Shown: positions 1 through 5,745, counted from the stretch's first letter. The stretch is DNA of 10,966 nt from Chloroflexota bacterium (GCA_005881495.1 VBHI01000107.1:1-10966), one strand, 5' to 3'. The notes: generated by a model not told the origin, from the sequence alone. Made by a program: numbers and translations.

Positions 1-129
1 CGGCTTATAGAGCCATCTTATTTATTGAATAGACCTAAAATGTTTTATGCCGCGTATTGCAACAATAAAGAAGCAAAATATACTGCCGCTTAGAAAGCTA
101 TGCGAGAGATAAAGCCGCTCCACGGCAAA

Positions 130-157
130 TTGATAATTGAGCAAAATGCGGTATAGT
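130..157 (+). promoter_or_regulatory. Candidate sigma-70-type promoter
   Basis: TTGATA at 130-135 and TATAGT at 152-157 are separated by 16 bases, a fair match to a housekeeping promoter reading rightwards. The only thing downstream is a degraded sigma-factor fragment, so the promoter may be a relic or may belong to the lost element. The rest of 1-170 shows no gene I can support. Confidence 0.3.
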
Positions 158-170
158 ATGACACCAGCAG

Positions 171-193
171 TATGTCAAGAGTTGTGTAAAATC
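171..193 (+). repeat. IS256-like terminal repeat remnant
   Basis: The stretch reads TATGTCAAGAGTTGTG followed by TAAAATC. It resembles, from memory, the terminal inverted repeat of IS256/Mutator-type insertion sequences, which often carry ATGTC-(C/A)-AGAGTT-TTGTGTAAA. No IS256 transposase and no opposite end are present, so at most this is a solo end left by a deletion. The family assignment is recall-based and needs a database match. Confidence 0.35.
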
Positions 194-216
194 GGTAGCG
201 TATCTTTCTCTAAGGG
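194..216 (+). repeat. Direct repeat, left copy (partner at 1820-1842)
   Basis: GGTAGCGTATC, three variable bases, then CTCTAAGGG. The partner copy at 1820-1842 differs at only 2 of 23 positions (TTT here, GAT there). The pair brackets the sigma-factor fragment and the MFS transporter gene, about 1.6 kb apart in the same orientation. The left copy directly abuts the IS-like end at 171-193. Confidence 0.5.
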
Positions 217-251
217 TTGATGTTAAGCAGATCAAGTGCCAGGGAGAGAGG

Positions 252-539
252 GGGAGAGATGCGATTCGTGGCGTGCTTACCACTCAGGCCTTTGCGCCTC
301 TGGTACAGAACCGGTGGCATTTCTCCCCCACAGGGGCTAATGGCTGCCCGGCATGTGCCGTCTATCGCGCTACTGGATCGGGCGGTCCCTCTCGGGCCTT
401 CGGGATTCAAATCGTCACCCTGACTGCTGGCACGTCCGACGCGCTCATTGCCGAGGTGACGACCTTTCTGGATCCCTGGCTCGTCACCTCCTTCGGCTTC
501 CAGCAGGAACTCACACAGCAGAAAGTTTCACACTGCTAG
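252..539 (+). pseudogene. ECF sigma factor C-terminal fragment (SigG/SigX5-like)
   Basis: The frame reads GRDAIRG, then LTTQAFAP, NRWHFSPTGANGCPAC, SRAFGIQI and EVTTFLDPWLVTSFGFQ, ending in TAG at 537-539. This matches the C-terminal SnoaL-like domain of the large ECF sigma factors (SigG/SigX5 type), where a GRxAIxxFL segment is followed by PTRANGQPAF and an ITTFLDPxLFxxFGLP ending. The sigma-2 and sigma-4 DNA-binding regions that should occupy the first 200 or so residues are absent, and the in-frame sequence upstream of 252 no longer resembles the family. The family arginine in PTRANG is glycine here. The fragment can no longer direct transcription. It ends one base before the stop codon of the convergent transporter gene. 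An in-frame GTG at 273 could start a short product but has no convincing ribosome binding site. Confidence 0.6.
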
Positions 540-540
540 G

Positions 541-1734
541 CTACATTGGTATTTCTTCTGGACGTACGGGTCTCGTCTGCATGATGACCCAGAGAACCAG
601 CATGATGGCGGTCAGCGCAATGACGTATGGGAGCAAGATCCACATACCAAAATGCTGCGCTAGATTGCCTGCTATCCAGGGAAGGAGTGCGCCTCCCATG
701 CTGCCGAGGCTAGCAAGAAAGCCTATTGCGCTTGGCAGAATGCGACTGGGAAGCGTATCTGACATAAGCGCAATGGTTGTGGGGAAGATCGGGCCCAGGC
801 TAAAGCCTGTTACAAACAGGGCAAAGGCCGCGACTGCCAACTGAGGCACAACCCACATGAGCAGCATACCAACTACTACACCGCTCAGACAGGCTTCAAT
901 CAAACGTCTATTGCCAATGCGTTGTGCCACCTTCCCTAATAGCAAACGCCCTAGTGTAAGACCGATCCAATAGCCGCTCACTATCCAACCGGAGAACAGT
1001 ATTTGCCCGCGCCGCTCCTGTATAAGAAAGCTAAAACTCCAAACGCCCAGGCTTACTTCTGTACCTACATAGAAGAGCAGAAATAAGGCAGCTAGCCAGA
1101 CCGCGCGCTGACGCAGCGCCAGTAAGAGGACATTGCCTCCCGCTTTTTGTTCTTCCTTATGAGAAGCCATTTCTCTCCTGGGGAAGGCGAGACCAATACC
1201 GATAAACACAAGAATGGCCATGCCAATCCATACAAAATAGACGCTGTTCCATACCCAGCCTAGAGCCAGGAAGCTAGAAGCGACGAGTGGACCAAGTAAT
1301 GCGCCCATTCCATAAAATGCGTGGAGGTAGTTGAGCAGGGCAGTATTATCTGGCAGGCGAGCGATATATGAGTTTAACCCCGCGTCGAGCATCGCGCCGC
1401 CAAATCCGATCGGTACGATGCCCAACAACAGCAGAAAAAACGGCGGTCTGCTGCTCAACAGCGCAAAGCCAAGCCCTATAATCAGGGTTGCCAGCAGCAG
1501 AAATCGCCTGTTTCCCAGTTTGTCGAGGAGCAACCCATTGTTGAAGGATGCCATAAAGTAGCCAAAAGTGCCTGCTAAAAAGAGGAGAGAGATAGTATCT
1601 TTTCCCGTATGATAGGTCGTTTGCATTCCAGGCAACAGTACTCCCACCGCGCCATCGTTAATCCCAATAAGAATGAATGCGAAAAATGAAATGCCAATAG
1701 CCAAACGTAGTGCTTGTGTGATATTGCGTTGCAT
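541..1734 (-). CDS. MFS transporter, sugar/drug permease-like (COG0738-like)
   Basis: This is a 397-residue inner-membrane protein dominated by hydrophobic stretches consistent with 12 transmembrane helices, the usual size and form of the major facilitator superfamily. The loop after helix 2 carries DKLGNRR (residues 71-77), a motif-A-like sequence. The second half repeats the pattern with LGRLLLGKVAQRIGNRR. The central cytoplasmic loop is short and charged (near FPRREMASHKEEQK). The N-terminal segment INDGAVGVLLPGMQ resembles FucP-like permeases. The substrate cannot be read from sequence. The ATG at 1734 is preceded by a modest AGGG about 3 bases away. A TTGACC box lies upstream on the same strand. 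The gene is intact and stands alone, converging on a sigma-factor fragment with no terminator visible in the 1-base gap. Confidence 0.85.
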   Translation of the reverse strand: MQRNITQALRLAIGISFFAFILIGINDGAVGVLLPGMQTTYHTGKDTISLLFLAGTFGYFMASFNNGLLLDKLGNRRFLLLATLIIGLGFALLSSRPPFFLLLLGIVPIGFGGAMLDAGLNSYIARLPDNTALLNYLHAFYGMGALLGPLVASSFLALGWVWNSVYFVWIGMAILVFIGIGLAFPRREMASHKEEQKAGGNVLLLALRQRAVWLAALFLLFYVGTEVSLGVWSFSFLIQERRGQILFSGWIVSGYWIGLTLGRLLLGKVAQRIGNRRLIEACLSGVVVGMLLMWVVPQLAVAAFALFVTGFSLGPIFPTTIALMSDTLPSRILPSAIGFLASLGSMGGALLPWIAGNLAQHFGMWILLPYVIALTAIMLVLWVIMQTRPVRPEEIPM

Positions 1735-1776
1735 GTACCCTGATTTCTGTATGATGAGTGTAGTTAACTCTTTCTA

Positions 1777-1805
1777 TTGTTACAGGTAGCTTATACTTAG
1801 GTCAA
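1777..1805 (-). promoter_or_regulatory. Candidate promoter of the MFS gene
   Basis: Read on the minus strand, TTGACC (1805-1800) is followed after 17 bases by TAACAA (1782-1777), about 40 bases before the MFS start codon. The -35 is good and the -10 is weak, which would fit an activated promoter. No regulator gene is adjacent. Confidence 0.35.
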
Positions 1806-1819
1806 GGCCTTTCATTCTG

Positions 1820-1842
1820 GGTAGCGTATCGATCTCTAAGGG
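1820..1842 (+). repeat. Direct repeat, right copy (partner at 194-216)
   Basis: This is the second copy of the 23-base motif, with GAT in the variable centre. It lies upstream of the MFS gene and just outside the end of the recombinase pseudogene (stop at 1857). Either a dispersed genomic motif or recombination end points of a small module could explain the pair. Confidence 0.5.
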
Positions 1843-1856
1843 CGCCGAAAGCAAAA

Positions 1857-2379
1857 CTACGAACCGCCATACAAATCATTCATCCTGTCAATAATTTCTT
1901 GTCGATGTTCAGGTAACACACCTTGATAGATATCTACCGTGATTGCAACTGAACTATGCCCTAATAATTCCGATACCGCTTTCAAATCCATTTGGCGGCC
2001 AGTAGAACCGTCGCCGCACCATGCCGCAGATCATGAAACCGCACATCAGGTAAACCCGCCCGTTCCAACAATTTCTTAAACAAAAACCACACGCGACCAG
2101 GATTAAAGTAACCGCCATAGACATTACAAAAGATCAACCCGTACCCTTGCCACCGCTCACCCATTTTCATTCGCGCTTGCTCCTGCCTCATCTTATGCTC
2201 TTTCAACATCTCAACGACCACGCTTGAAAGCGCAATCTTGCGCCGGCCCGCTTTTGACTTCGGTTCACCCACAACGTAACCCATTCCATTGACCCACGTC
2301 AAATTATGCCGAACCTGTAATATCCCTTTTTCGTTGTCACCGCCATGAAGAGCAACGCATCCAGACGAGAGCCTCGCGC
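1857..2379 (-). pseudogene. Tyrosine recombinase/integrase, decayed
   Basis: Three reading-frame blocks assemble into the catalytic half of a phage-type tyrosine recombinase. Block 1 (from 2379) reads ARGSRLDALLFMAVTT. Block 2 reads EKGILQVRHNLTW, then GEPKSKAGRRKIAL and VRFHDLRHGAATVLLAA. Block 3 (to the TAG at 1857-1859) reads MDLKAVSELLGHSSVAIT and VDIYQGVLPEH. Catalytic elements still visible are the lysine of the beta-hairpin, HxxR (HDLRH), the LGHSS histidine and the IYQG tyrosine. Missing is the GMRRGE-type segment with the first catalytic arginine: between blocks 1 and 2 roughly 17 codons are gone and the frame changes. Block 3 is one base out of frame, as if one C had been lost from the C run near 1994-2000, which puts a TGA at 1984-1982. 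No N-terminal arm-binding domain is recognisable upstream. The gene is dead by two independent lesions. Confidence 0.8.
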
Positions 2380-2471
2380 CCAACCTCCTTCATTTTCCGC
2401 TTGACCGCCCGAAGATCATCAAGGTTCATAGCGCACCTCTCATAACGTCAGCGTTTATGCGGATTAACAAA

Positions 2472-2510
2472 TTAATAAGGTCATGTTTGCGCTTTATATG
2501 ACCTTATTAA
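2472..2510. repeat. Perfect 13-bp inverted repeat
   Basis: TTAATAAGGTCAT at 2472-2484 and ATGACCTTATTAA at 2498-2510 are perfect inverted copies around a 13-base spacer. It lies between the recombinase remnant and the TIR gene promoter. It is AT-rich at its outer ends and lacks a proper U-run after a GC stem, so an operator or recombinase-type site is more plausible than a terminator. It may be a core-type site used by the lost integrase. Confidence 0.6.
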
Positions 2511-2612
2511 AAGGTTAAAGAGCATAAACACGGAGATTCCAACCGCACAAAAAGCAATCCGCGATGAATACCTCCACATACGCCAGGAAAGATGAGACAG
2601 AAAGGGGTCATC

Positions 2613-2641
2613 TTGCATATTGGCCTGTGCCTTTCTATAAT
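2613..2641 (+). promoter_or_regulatory. Promoter of the TIR-domain gene
   Basis: TTGCAT at 2613-2618 and a perfect TATAAT at 2636-2641 are separated by 17 bases. Transcription would start near 2648, giving a leader of roughly 24 bases that contains the ribosome binding site. It lies inside the longest open frame, so the longer start at 2564 would be excluded from this transcript. Confidence 0.6.
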
Positions 2642-2671
2642 GAAAGCACCACAGAGGAGGTGAACAACGGT

Positions 2672-3505
2672 ATGGCCGATCAACAGCAACTTGATCTTCT
2701 CCAACAAGGAGTAGAGGTCTGGAATGCATGGAGAGATCAACATCCAGAGATACTCATTAAACTCAGCGGAACCGACCTCAGCGGAGCCCACCTCAGCAGA
2801 GCCCACCTCATCGATGCCTACCTCAGCAGAGCCGACCTCAGCGGAGCCAGAGTAGGATGGACAATCTTTGGAGATGTTGACCTGCGAACGGTGAAAGGAC
2901 TGGAAACCGTCATCCATGAGGGTCCTTCGACCATCGGGACGGATACCCTCTTGCGGCCGGAAGGAGACATCCTTGAGAAGTTCTTGCGTGAGGCAGGCCA
3001 GTCCGATACCTTCATCACCTATGTCCGTTCTCTGACTCAGAACCCCATTGAGTACTACACGTGCTTTATTAGCTATTCCAGCAAAGACCAGGAGTTCGCC
3101 GAGCGGCTCTATACCGATTTGCGAGGCAAAGACATTCGCTGCTGGTTTGCTCCTGAAGATTTGAAAATTGGAGACGAATTCAGACGCCGCATTGATGAGT
3201 CTATCAGGCTCTATGACAAACTCCTGGTCATCCTTTCGCAGCATTCCATTGACAGTTCGTGGGTAGAGTATGAAGTCAAAAAGGCGCTGAAAAAGGAACA
3301 AGACCAGGGAAAGCCTGCTCTCTTCCCCATCGCGTTGGATGAAGCCATCAAGGATGCACCCGATGCGTGGGCAGCCGCTATTCGACGAAAGCGGCACATT
3401 GGGGACTTTACCAAGTGGAAAGAGCACGATACCTATCAGGTGGCCTTTGGGCGCTTGCTTCGCGATCTTCAAGCCAGCACCATCCCACCAATGCGCCAGC
3501 CCTAA
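2672..3505 (+). CDS. Pentapeptide-repeat / TIR-domain protein
   Basis: This is a 277-residue cytoplasmic protein with three parts. Residues 1-28 form a short helical head (LLQQGVEVWNAWRDQHPE). Residues 29-62 form a short pentapeptide run with LSGTDLSGAHLSRAHL and LSRADLSGA. After a linker with GLETVIHEGPSTIGTD comes a TIR domain from about 129 to 265. The TIR opens with YTCFISYSSKD, continues CWFAPEDLKIGDEF, and has LLVILSQHSIDSSWVEYEV. By alignment to SARM1 WVHKE, E201 in WVEYE would be the NAD-cleaving glutamate. TIR domains in bacteria are often NAD glycohydrolases in defence systems, but some are only scaffolds, and no sensor or effector partner gene is adjacent. The start at 2672 is chosen for AGGAGGTG at 2655-2662 and the promoter just upstream. 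The longer frame back to 2564 overlaps that promoter. The DNA of the repeat section is itself repetitive (ACCTCAGCGGAGCC). Confidence 0.85.
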   Translation: MADQQQLDLLQQGVEVWNAWRDQHPEILIKLSGTDLSGAHLSRAHLIDAYLSRADLSGARVGWTIFGDVDLRTVKGLETVIHEGPSTIGTDTLLRPEGDILEKFLREAGQSDTFITYVRSLTQNPIEYYTCFISYSSKDQEFAERLYTDLRGKDIRCWFAPEDLKIGDEFRRRIDESIRLYDKLLVILSQHSIDSSWVEYEVKKALKKEQDQGKPALFPIALDEAIKDAPDAWAAAIRRKRHIGDFTKWKEHDTYQVAFGRLLRDLQASTIPPMRQP

Positions 3506-3610
3506 GAGCACAACAAACGTATTCCCAATGCGAGCAACGTCAGCGTTCAAACAAGGAGTTTTGCATAGAGAGGGGTTCCTGTTCGTTGCTCTGAACCCTT
3601 CGGAGAAGAA

Positions 3611-3630
3611 GCCATAACGAATGTTGTGTA
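3611..3630 (+). other. Group II intron homing site, 5' half (intron 1)
   Basis: GCCATAACGAATGTTGTGTA directly precedes the GTGCG end of intron 1. Joined to ACGATATGCAG at 5633, it gives a sequence matching the rejoined site of intron 2 at 26 of 31 positions. The rest of 3506-3610 shows no gene, only a weak hairpin at 3571-3600 without a U-run. Confidence 0.65.
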
Positions 3631-3941
3631 GTGCGCCCTTTAACGGGTGAACGTGGAGCCTGAACAGGCCCGTCTGGAGAACGATGCGAGGGGGAAGTGG
3701 CATACGTTGAGGAGTGGCACTCCGGAGGCGTGTGAAGCCCACTGACAATGTAGCGATATCTCTGAGCCGAAACGGAGACAAGGGCTACCCCTGCGACCTA
3801 TGCCGACGAGAGAAACCTGGGGCTTTCGCGTCGTGAATTCGAACAAGTGAAAGCGGCTGAGACACTTGACAAAGACGGGCTTTAGCCCGCCGCAAGCCAT
3901 GTCGTTTCAACGGCAGTGGTCAGGCGATTGCGGGCTTTAGC

Positions 3942-4066
3942 CAGGGCAATCGCATCTAAATGCAAGAACTGAGGCTAGAAGCCGTGTTAGAATTAAGCAG
4001 CTTACAATGGCTCGAAGTATAGACACGTTCTGCAAGCTCCTTGGGAAATTAGATGCGATTGCCCTG
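3942..4066. mobile_element. 125-bp MITE, ISAs1-like ends
   Basis: Its 18-bp perfect terminal inverted repeats are CAGGGCAATCGCATCTAA at 3942-3959 and the exact reverse complement at 4049-4066. They are flanked by perfect 10-bp direct repeats GGGCTTTAGC at 3932-3941 and 4067-4076. Removing the element and one repeat restores CGGGCTTTAGCCCG, the same hairpin seen at 3876-3889. The interior has no coding capacity. ISAs1-family elements characteristically have CAGGG-starting ends and 8-10 bp duplications, so mobilisation by such a transposase is my inference. Confidence 0.8.
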
Positions 4067-4085
4067 GGGCTTTAGCCCGTAGCTC

Positions 4086-4114
4086 TTGACTATATAGTCA
4101 CTTACTGCTATACT
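4086..4114 (+). promoter_or_regulatory. tnpB promoter, probably giving leaderless mRNA
   Basis: TTGACT at 4086-4091 and TATACT at 4109-4114 are spaced by 17 bases. Start of transcription would fall about 7 bases after the -10, on or next to the ATG at 4121. No Shine-Dalgarno sequence precedes that ATG, which fits a leaderless transcript. Confidence 0.6.
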
Positions 4115-4120
4115 TGAGCT

Positions 4121-5395
4121 ATGAAGACATTTGAGTACCGCATGAGACCCAATAAGCAGCAAGAGCAAGCCTTGATGAGCGTGCTGATAGCATCGCGCAA
4201 GATGTATAATGCCTGCCTGGAAGAGCTGATCATGCATTACAAAGAAACGGGCAAGTATTTGCATCTCTATGAGCAAGACAAGCACCATGGCAAAGAGGCA
4301 CATCCTGATCTGCCTGCTGTGGTTGTTGATACCACCCTCAAACGTCTTCACCGTTCCTTCACCAACTTCTTCCGTGGCCTCAAAGACGGTCGGAAAGTTG
4401 GGTTTCCTCGCTTCAAGAATGTGCAAGCCTGGAATACCATTCAGTTTCGTGATGCAGTTAACTGCCTGGACAATGGGTATTTCAAGGCACCACAGCAAAT
4501 GGGCGGACGTATCCGCGTGATTGTCCATCGCTCTTTGGAAGGGACGTTCAAGTTTGCCCGTATTGTCTTGCGCCCCTCTGGTTGGTATCTGCAATGCGTT
4601 TGCGAAACAACCCCTCAGCCTTTGCCTAAGAAGGACAATGCCGTTGGGTTGGATATGGGCATCAGGTATCTGGTTGCAGATAGCAATGGGCACCTTGTTG
4701 AGAACCCCAAACATGCGAAGAAGAGTGCGAAACGACTTGCTCAGGCTCAACGCACACTTGCCAGGTGTAAGAAGGGTAGCAAGAGACGCAAGAAAGCCAA
4801 GCACCAGGTCGCTCGTATCCATGAGCACATTGCGAACCAACGTCAAGATACCCTCCATAAAGCTTCCCACTATTATGTCGACCGCTATCAAACCATTGCC
4901 ATTGAAGACCTGAAAGTTGCCAACATGGTACGGAACCATTGTTTGGCTTTCTCTCTTGCCGATGCATCCTGGGGGATATTCCGACAATTGCTTGAAGCTA
5001 AGGCTGAAAGTGCTGAGCGTCAAGTGATTGCCGTTGCCCCTCACTACACCTCGCAGAAATGTTCGCAGTGTGGTGAGTATGTACAAAAGTCCCTCAGTGT
5101 CCGTACGCATGTATGCCCTTTCTGTGGCTACATTGCCGACCGTGATAAGAATGCAGCAAGGAATATCCTGCAACGCGGCTTGCAGGTGTTGGCCCGGACG
5201 GGGCCTTCGTCGAGCCGAAGAGAGGGGCCTGAGCAATCAGGTGAGTCACCTTCGGCGAGGCGAGCTAAGGGTCGCGAGAACACGTCCACGCGGAACTGGG
5301 GAACTCTGAGACTGCTTGACCCGAAAGGGACGCGAGAATGCCAGCGTGCAGGACAGAGGGCGGAGGCGGCTGAGTCACCCAACACTATCCTGTAA
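4121..5395 (+). CDS. tnpB: TnpB, RNA-guided nuclease of IS605-type element
   Basis: This 424-residue TnpB has a complete core. The N-terminal part (MKTFEYRMRPNKQQEQAL, then LKRLHRSFTNFF and VGFPRFKN) is the usual OrfB helix-turn-helix/wedge region. The RuvC motifs are GLDMG (D178), IEDL (E262) and DRDKNAARN (D340/D342). The zinc finger lies between the last two, with CSQC (C314, C317) and CPFC (C332, C335). TnpB uses an omega RNA made from the element's right end to cut DNA next to a TAM equal to the target motif, here probably TTGAC. Residues after about 360 are low-complexity and Arg/Ser-rich. This part of the frame probably doubles as omega RNA template and may run past the element end into intron sequence. 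The ATG at 4121 is leaderless with respect to the promoter at 4086-4114. The catalytic residues are intact, so activity is plausible. Confidence 0.9.
   Translation: MKTFEYRMRPNKQQEQALMSVLIASRKMYNACLEELIMHYKETGKYLHLYEQDKHHGKEAHPDLPAVVVDTTLKRLHRSFTNFFRGLKDGRKVGFPRFKNVQAWNTIQFRDAVNCLDNGYFKAPQQMGGRIRVIVHRSLEGTFKFARIVLRPSGWYLQCVCETTPQPLPKKDNAVGLDMGIRYLVADSNGHLVENPKHAKKSAKRLAQAQRTLARCKKGSKRRKKAKHQVARIHEHIANQRQDTLHKASHYYVDRYQTIAIEDLKVANMVRNHCLAFSLADASWGIFRQLLEAKAESAERQVIAVAPHYTSQKCSQCGEYVQKSLSVRTHVCPFCGYIADRDKNAARNILQRGLQVLARTGPSSSRREGPEQSGESPSARRAKGRENTSTRNWGTLRLLDPKGTRECQRAGQRAEAAESPNTIL
5170..5390 (+). ncRNA. Probable omega RNA (TnpB guide RNA) region
   Basis: Omega RNAs overlap the 3' end of tnpB and run to the element's right end. 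This stretch is GC-rich and full of hairpins: GGCCC/GGGCC (5191-5204), CTTCG/CGAAG (5205-5220) and the perfect palindrome AGGTGAGTCACCT (5239-5251). The protein tail it encodes is low-complexity, as expected where RNA structure is the constraint. Ends are not defined, because the right end of the element is not resolved. Confidence 0.35.
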
Positions 5396-5401
5396 TGGGA
5401 T

Positions 5402-5418
5402 GGACACGACGAAGGTCC
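5402..5418 (+). other. Candidate EBS1 hairpin of intron 1
   Basis: GGAC and GTCC close a loop. The segment ACACGAC (5404-5410) is complementary to GTTGTGT at 3623-3629 in the 5' exon (one G-U pair), ending one base short of the splice site. Its position downstream of the TnpB element shows the element sits inside domain I. Confidence 0.45.
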
Positions 5419-5561
5419 GCCAGGAAATGCAACCAACTCAAGGAGATCTAAACATACCAAAACGTCGGTGGGAAACCGAAAGACGCGTGGTCTACCTGTA
5501 AGACAGGGCTTCGGCCTTGCAAGGGAAGGGCCAAAAGTGAGTCAAAGGAGCGAAGTACGGA

Positions 5562-5595
5562 AAGCCGTGTGCCGCGAAAGTGGCCTGCACGGTTT
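5562..5595 (+). ncRNA. Group II intron 1 domain V
   Basis: This 34-nt hairpin has the canonical architecture. A 10-bp lower stem pairs AAGCCGTGTG with TGCACGGTTT, including the AGC catalytic triad opposite a G-U. A 2-nt bulge CC lies on the 3' side. Above it is a 4-bp upper stem CCGC/GTGG with a GAAA tetraloop. Domain VI follows immediately. Confidence 0.85.
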
Positions 5596-5698
5596 GGAGC
5601 AGGGGAAAGGCGTGAGCCCTACCTATTGCTACACGATATGCAGTGGGAAGGCGTTAAAACCAGTCCAGTTCTAGAAGCTAGGCTTTTCTTCTTTGTGC

Positions 5699-5715
5699 CA
5701 TTACACAATATTCGT
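5699..5715 (-). repeat. Inverted near-copy of the intron homing site
   Basis: CATTACACAATATTCGT matches the reverse complement of the core of the rejoined intron 1 site at 15 of 17 positions. It lies about 65 bases beyond the 3' exon junction in inverted orientation. The rest of 5633-5745 contains no gene. Confidence 0.4.
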
Positions 5716-5745
5716 CAGGTATCCAACCTCCCATAAAATAATAGT

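Larger units (their letters stand above)
3871..5390 (+). mobile_element. IS605/IS1341-type element with tnpB only
   Basis: The left end is placed after TTGAC (3866-3870), which matches the TTGAC/TTGAT targets of many IS605-family elements. It begins with a subterminal hairpin CGGGCTTTAGCCCG at 3876-3889, as expected for imperfect-palindrome ends recognised by a TnpA Y1 transposase. No tnpA is present, so mobility would need one in trans. The right end is unresolved. It must lie after the TnpB zinc finger (about 5165) and before the intron hairpin at 5402; candidates are just after TTGAC at 5316-5320 or near 5375-5390. A 125-bp MITE has inserted in its left end. Confidence 0.65.
3631..5632 (+). 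mobile_element. Group II intron 1, RT-less, interrupted by a TnpB element
   Basis: The 5' end is the canonical GTGCG. The 3' end carries a textbook domain V (5562-5595) and a domain VI with a candidate branch-point A at 5625, 8 bases from the CTAC end. A hairpin at 5402-5418 exposes ACACGAC, which can pair with GTTGTGT of the 5' exon (7 pairs, one G-U) as EBS1-IBS1. No reverse transcriptase/maturase frame exists anywhere inside. The roughly 1.5 kb of foreign DNA from about 3871 lies between the first 240 bases of domain I and the EBS1 hairpin, so it disrupts domain I and is not the usual domain IV cargo. Splicing would be expected to be impaired and would need a maturase from elsewhere. The intron family class is not assigned. 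Confidence 0.75.

Noticed and set aside
2564..2671. Upstream extension of the TIR protein by 36 residues
   Set aside because: The extension overlaps a good promoter (2613-2641), has no ribosome binding site, and a strong one precedes the ATG at 2672.
2755..2850. Tandem 15-base-like repeats suggesting a CRISPR or minisatellite
   Set aside because: They are codon-level repeats of pentapeptide units in the TIR protein; no spacers are present.
2507..3781. 424-codon minus-strand open frame
   Set aside because: It is antisense to the TIR gene and runs into intron sequence; the GSAEVGSAEVG run is only the reverse reading of the pentapeptide DNA repeats.
4049..5236. 395-codon minus-strand open frame
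   Set aside because: It lies antisense to tnpB, whose domains and promoter are clear; its translation shows no family motif.
3853..5378. GCGGCTGAG-(A/T)-CAC at both ends of the TnpB element, as a possible target duplication
   Set aside because: IS605-type elements do not duplicate their target, and a 12 of 13 match between two points is within chance for a 2-kb comparison.
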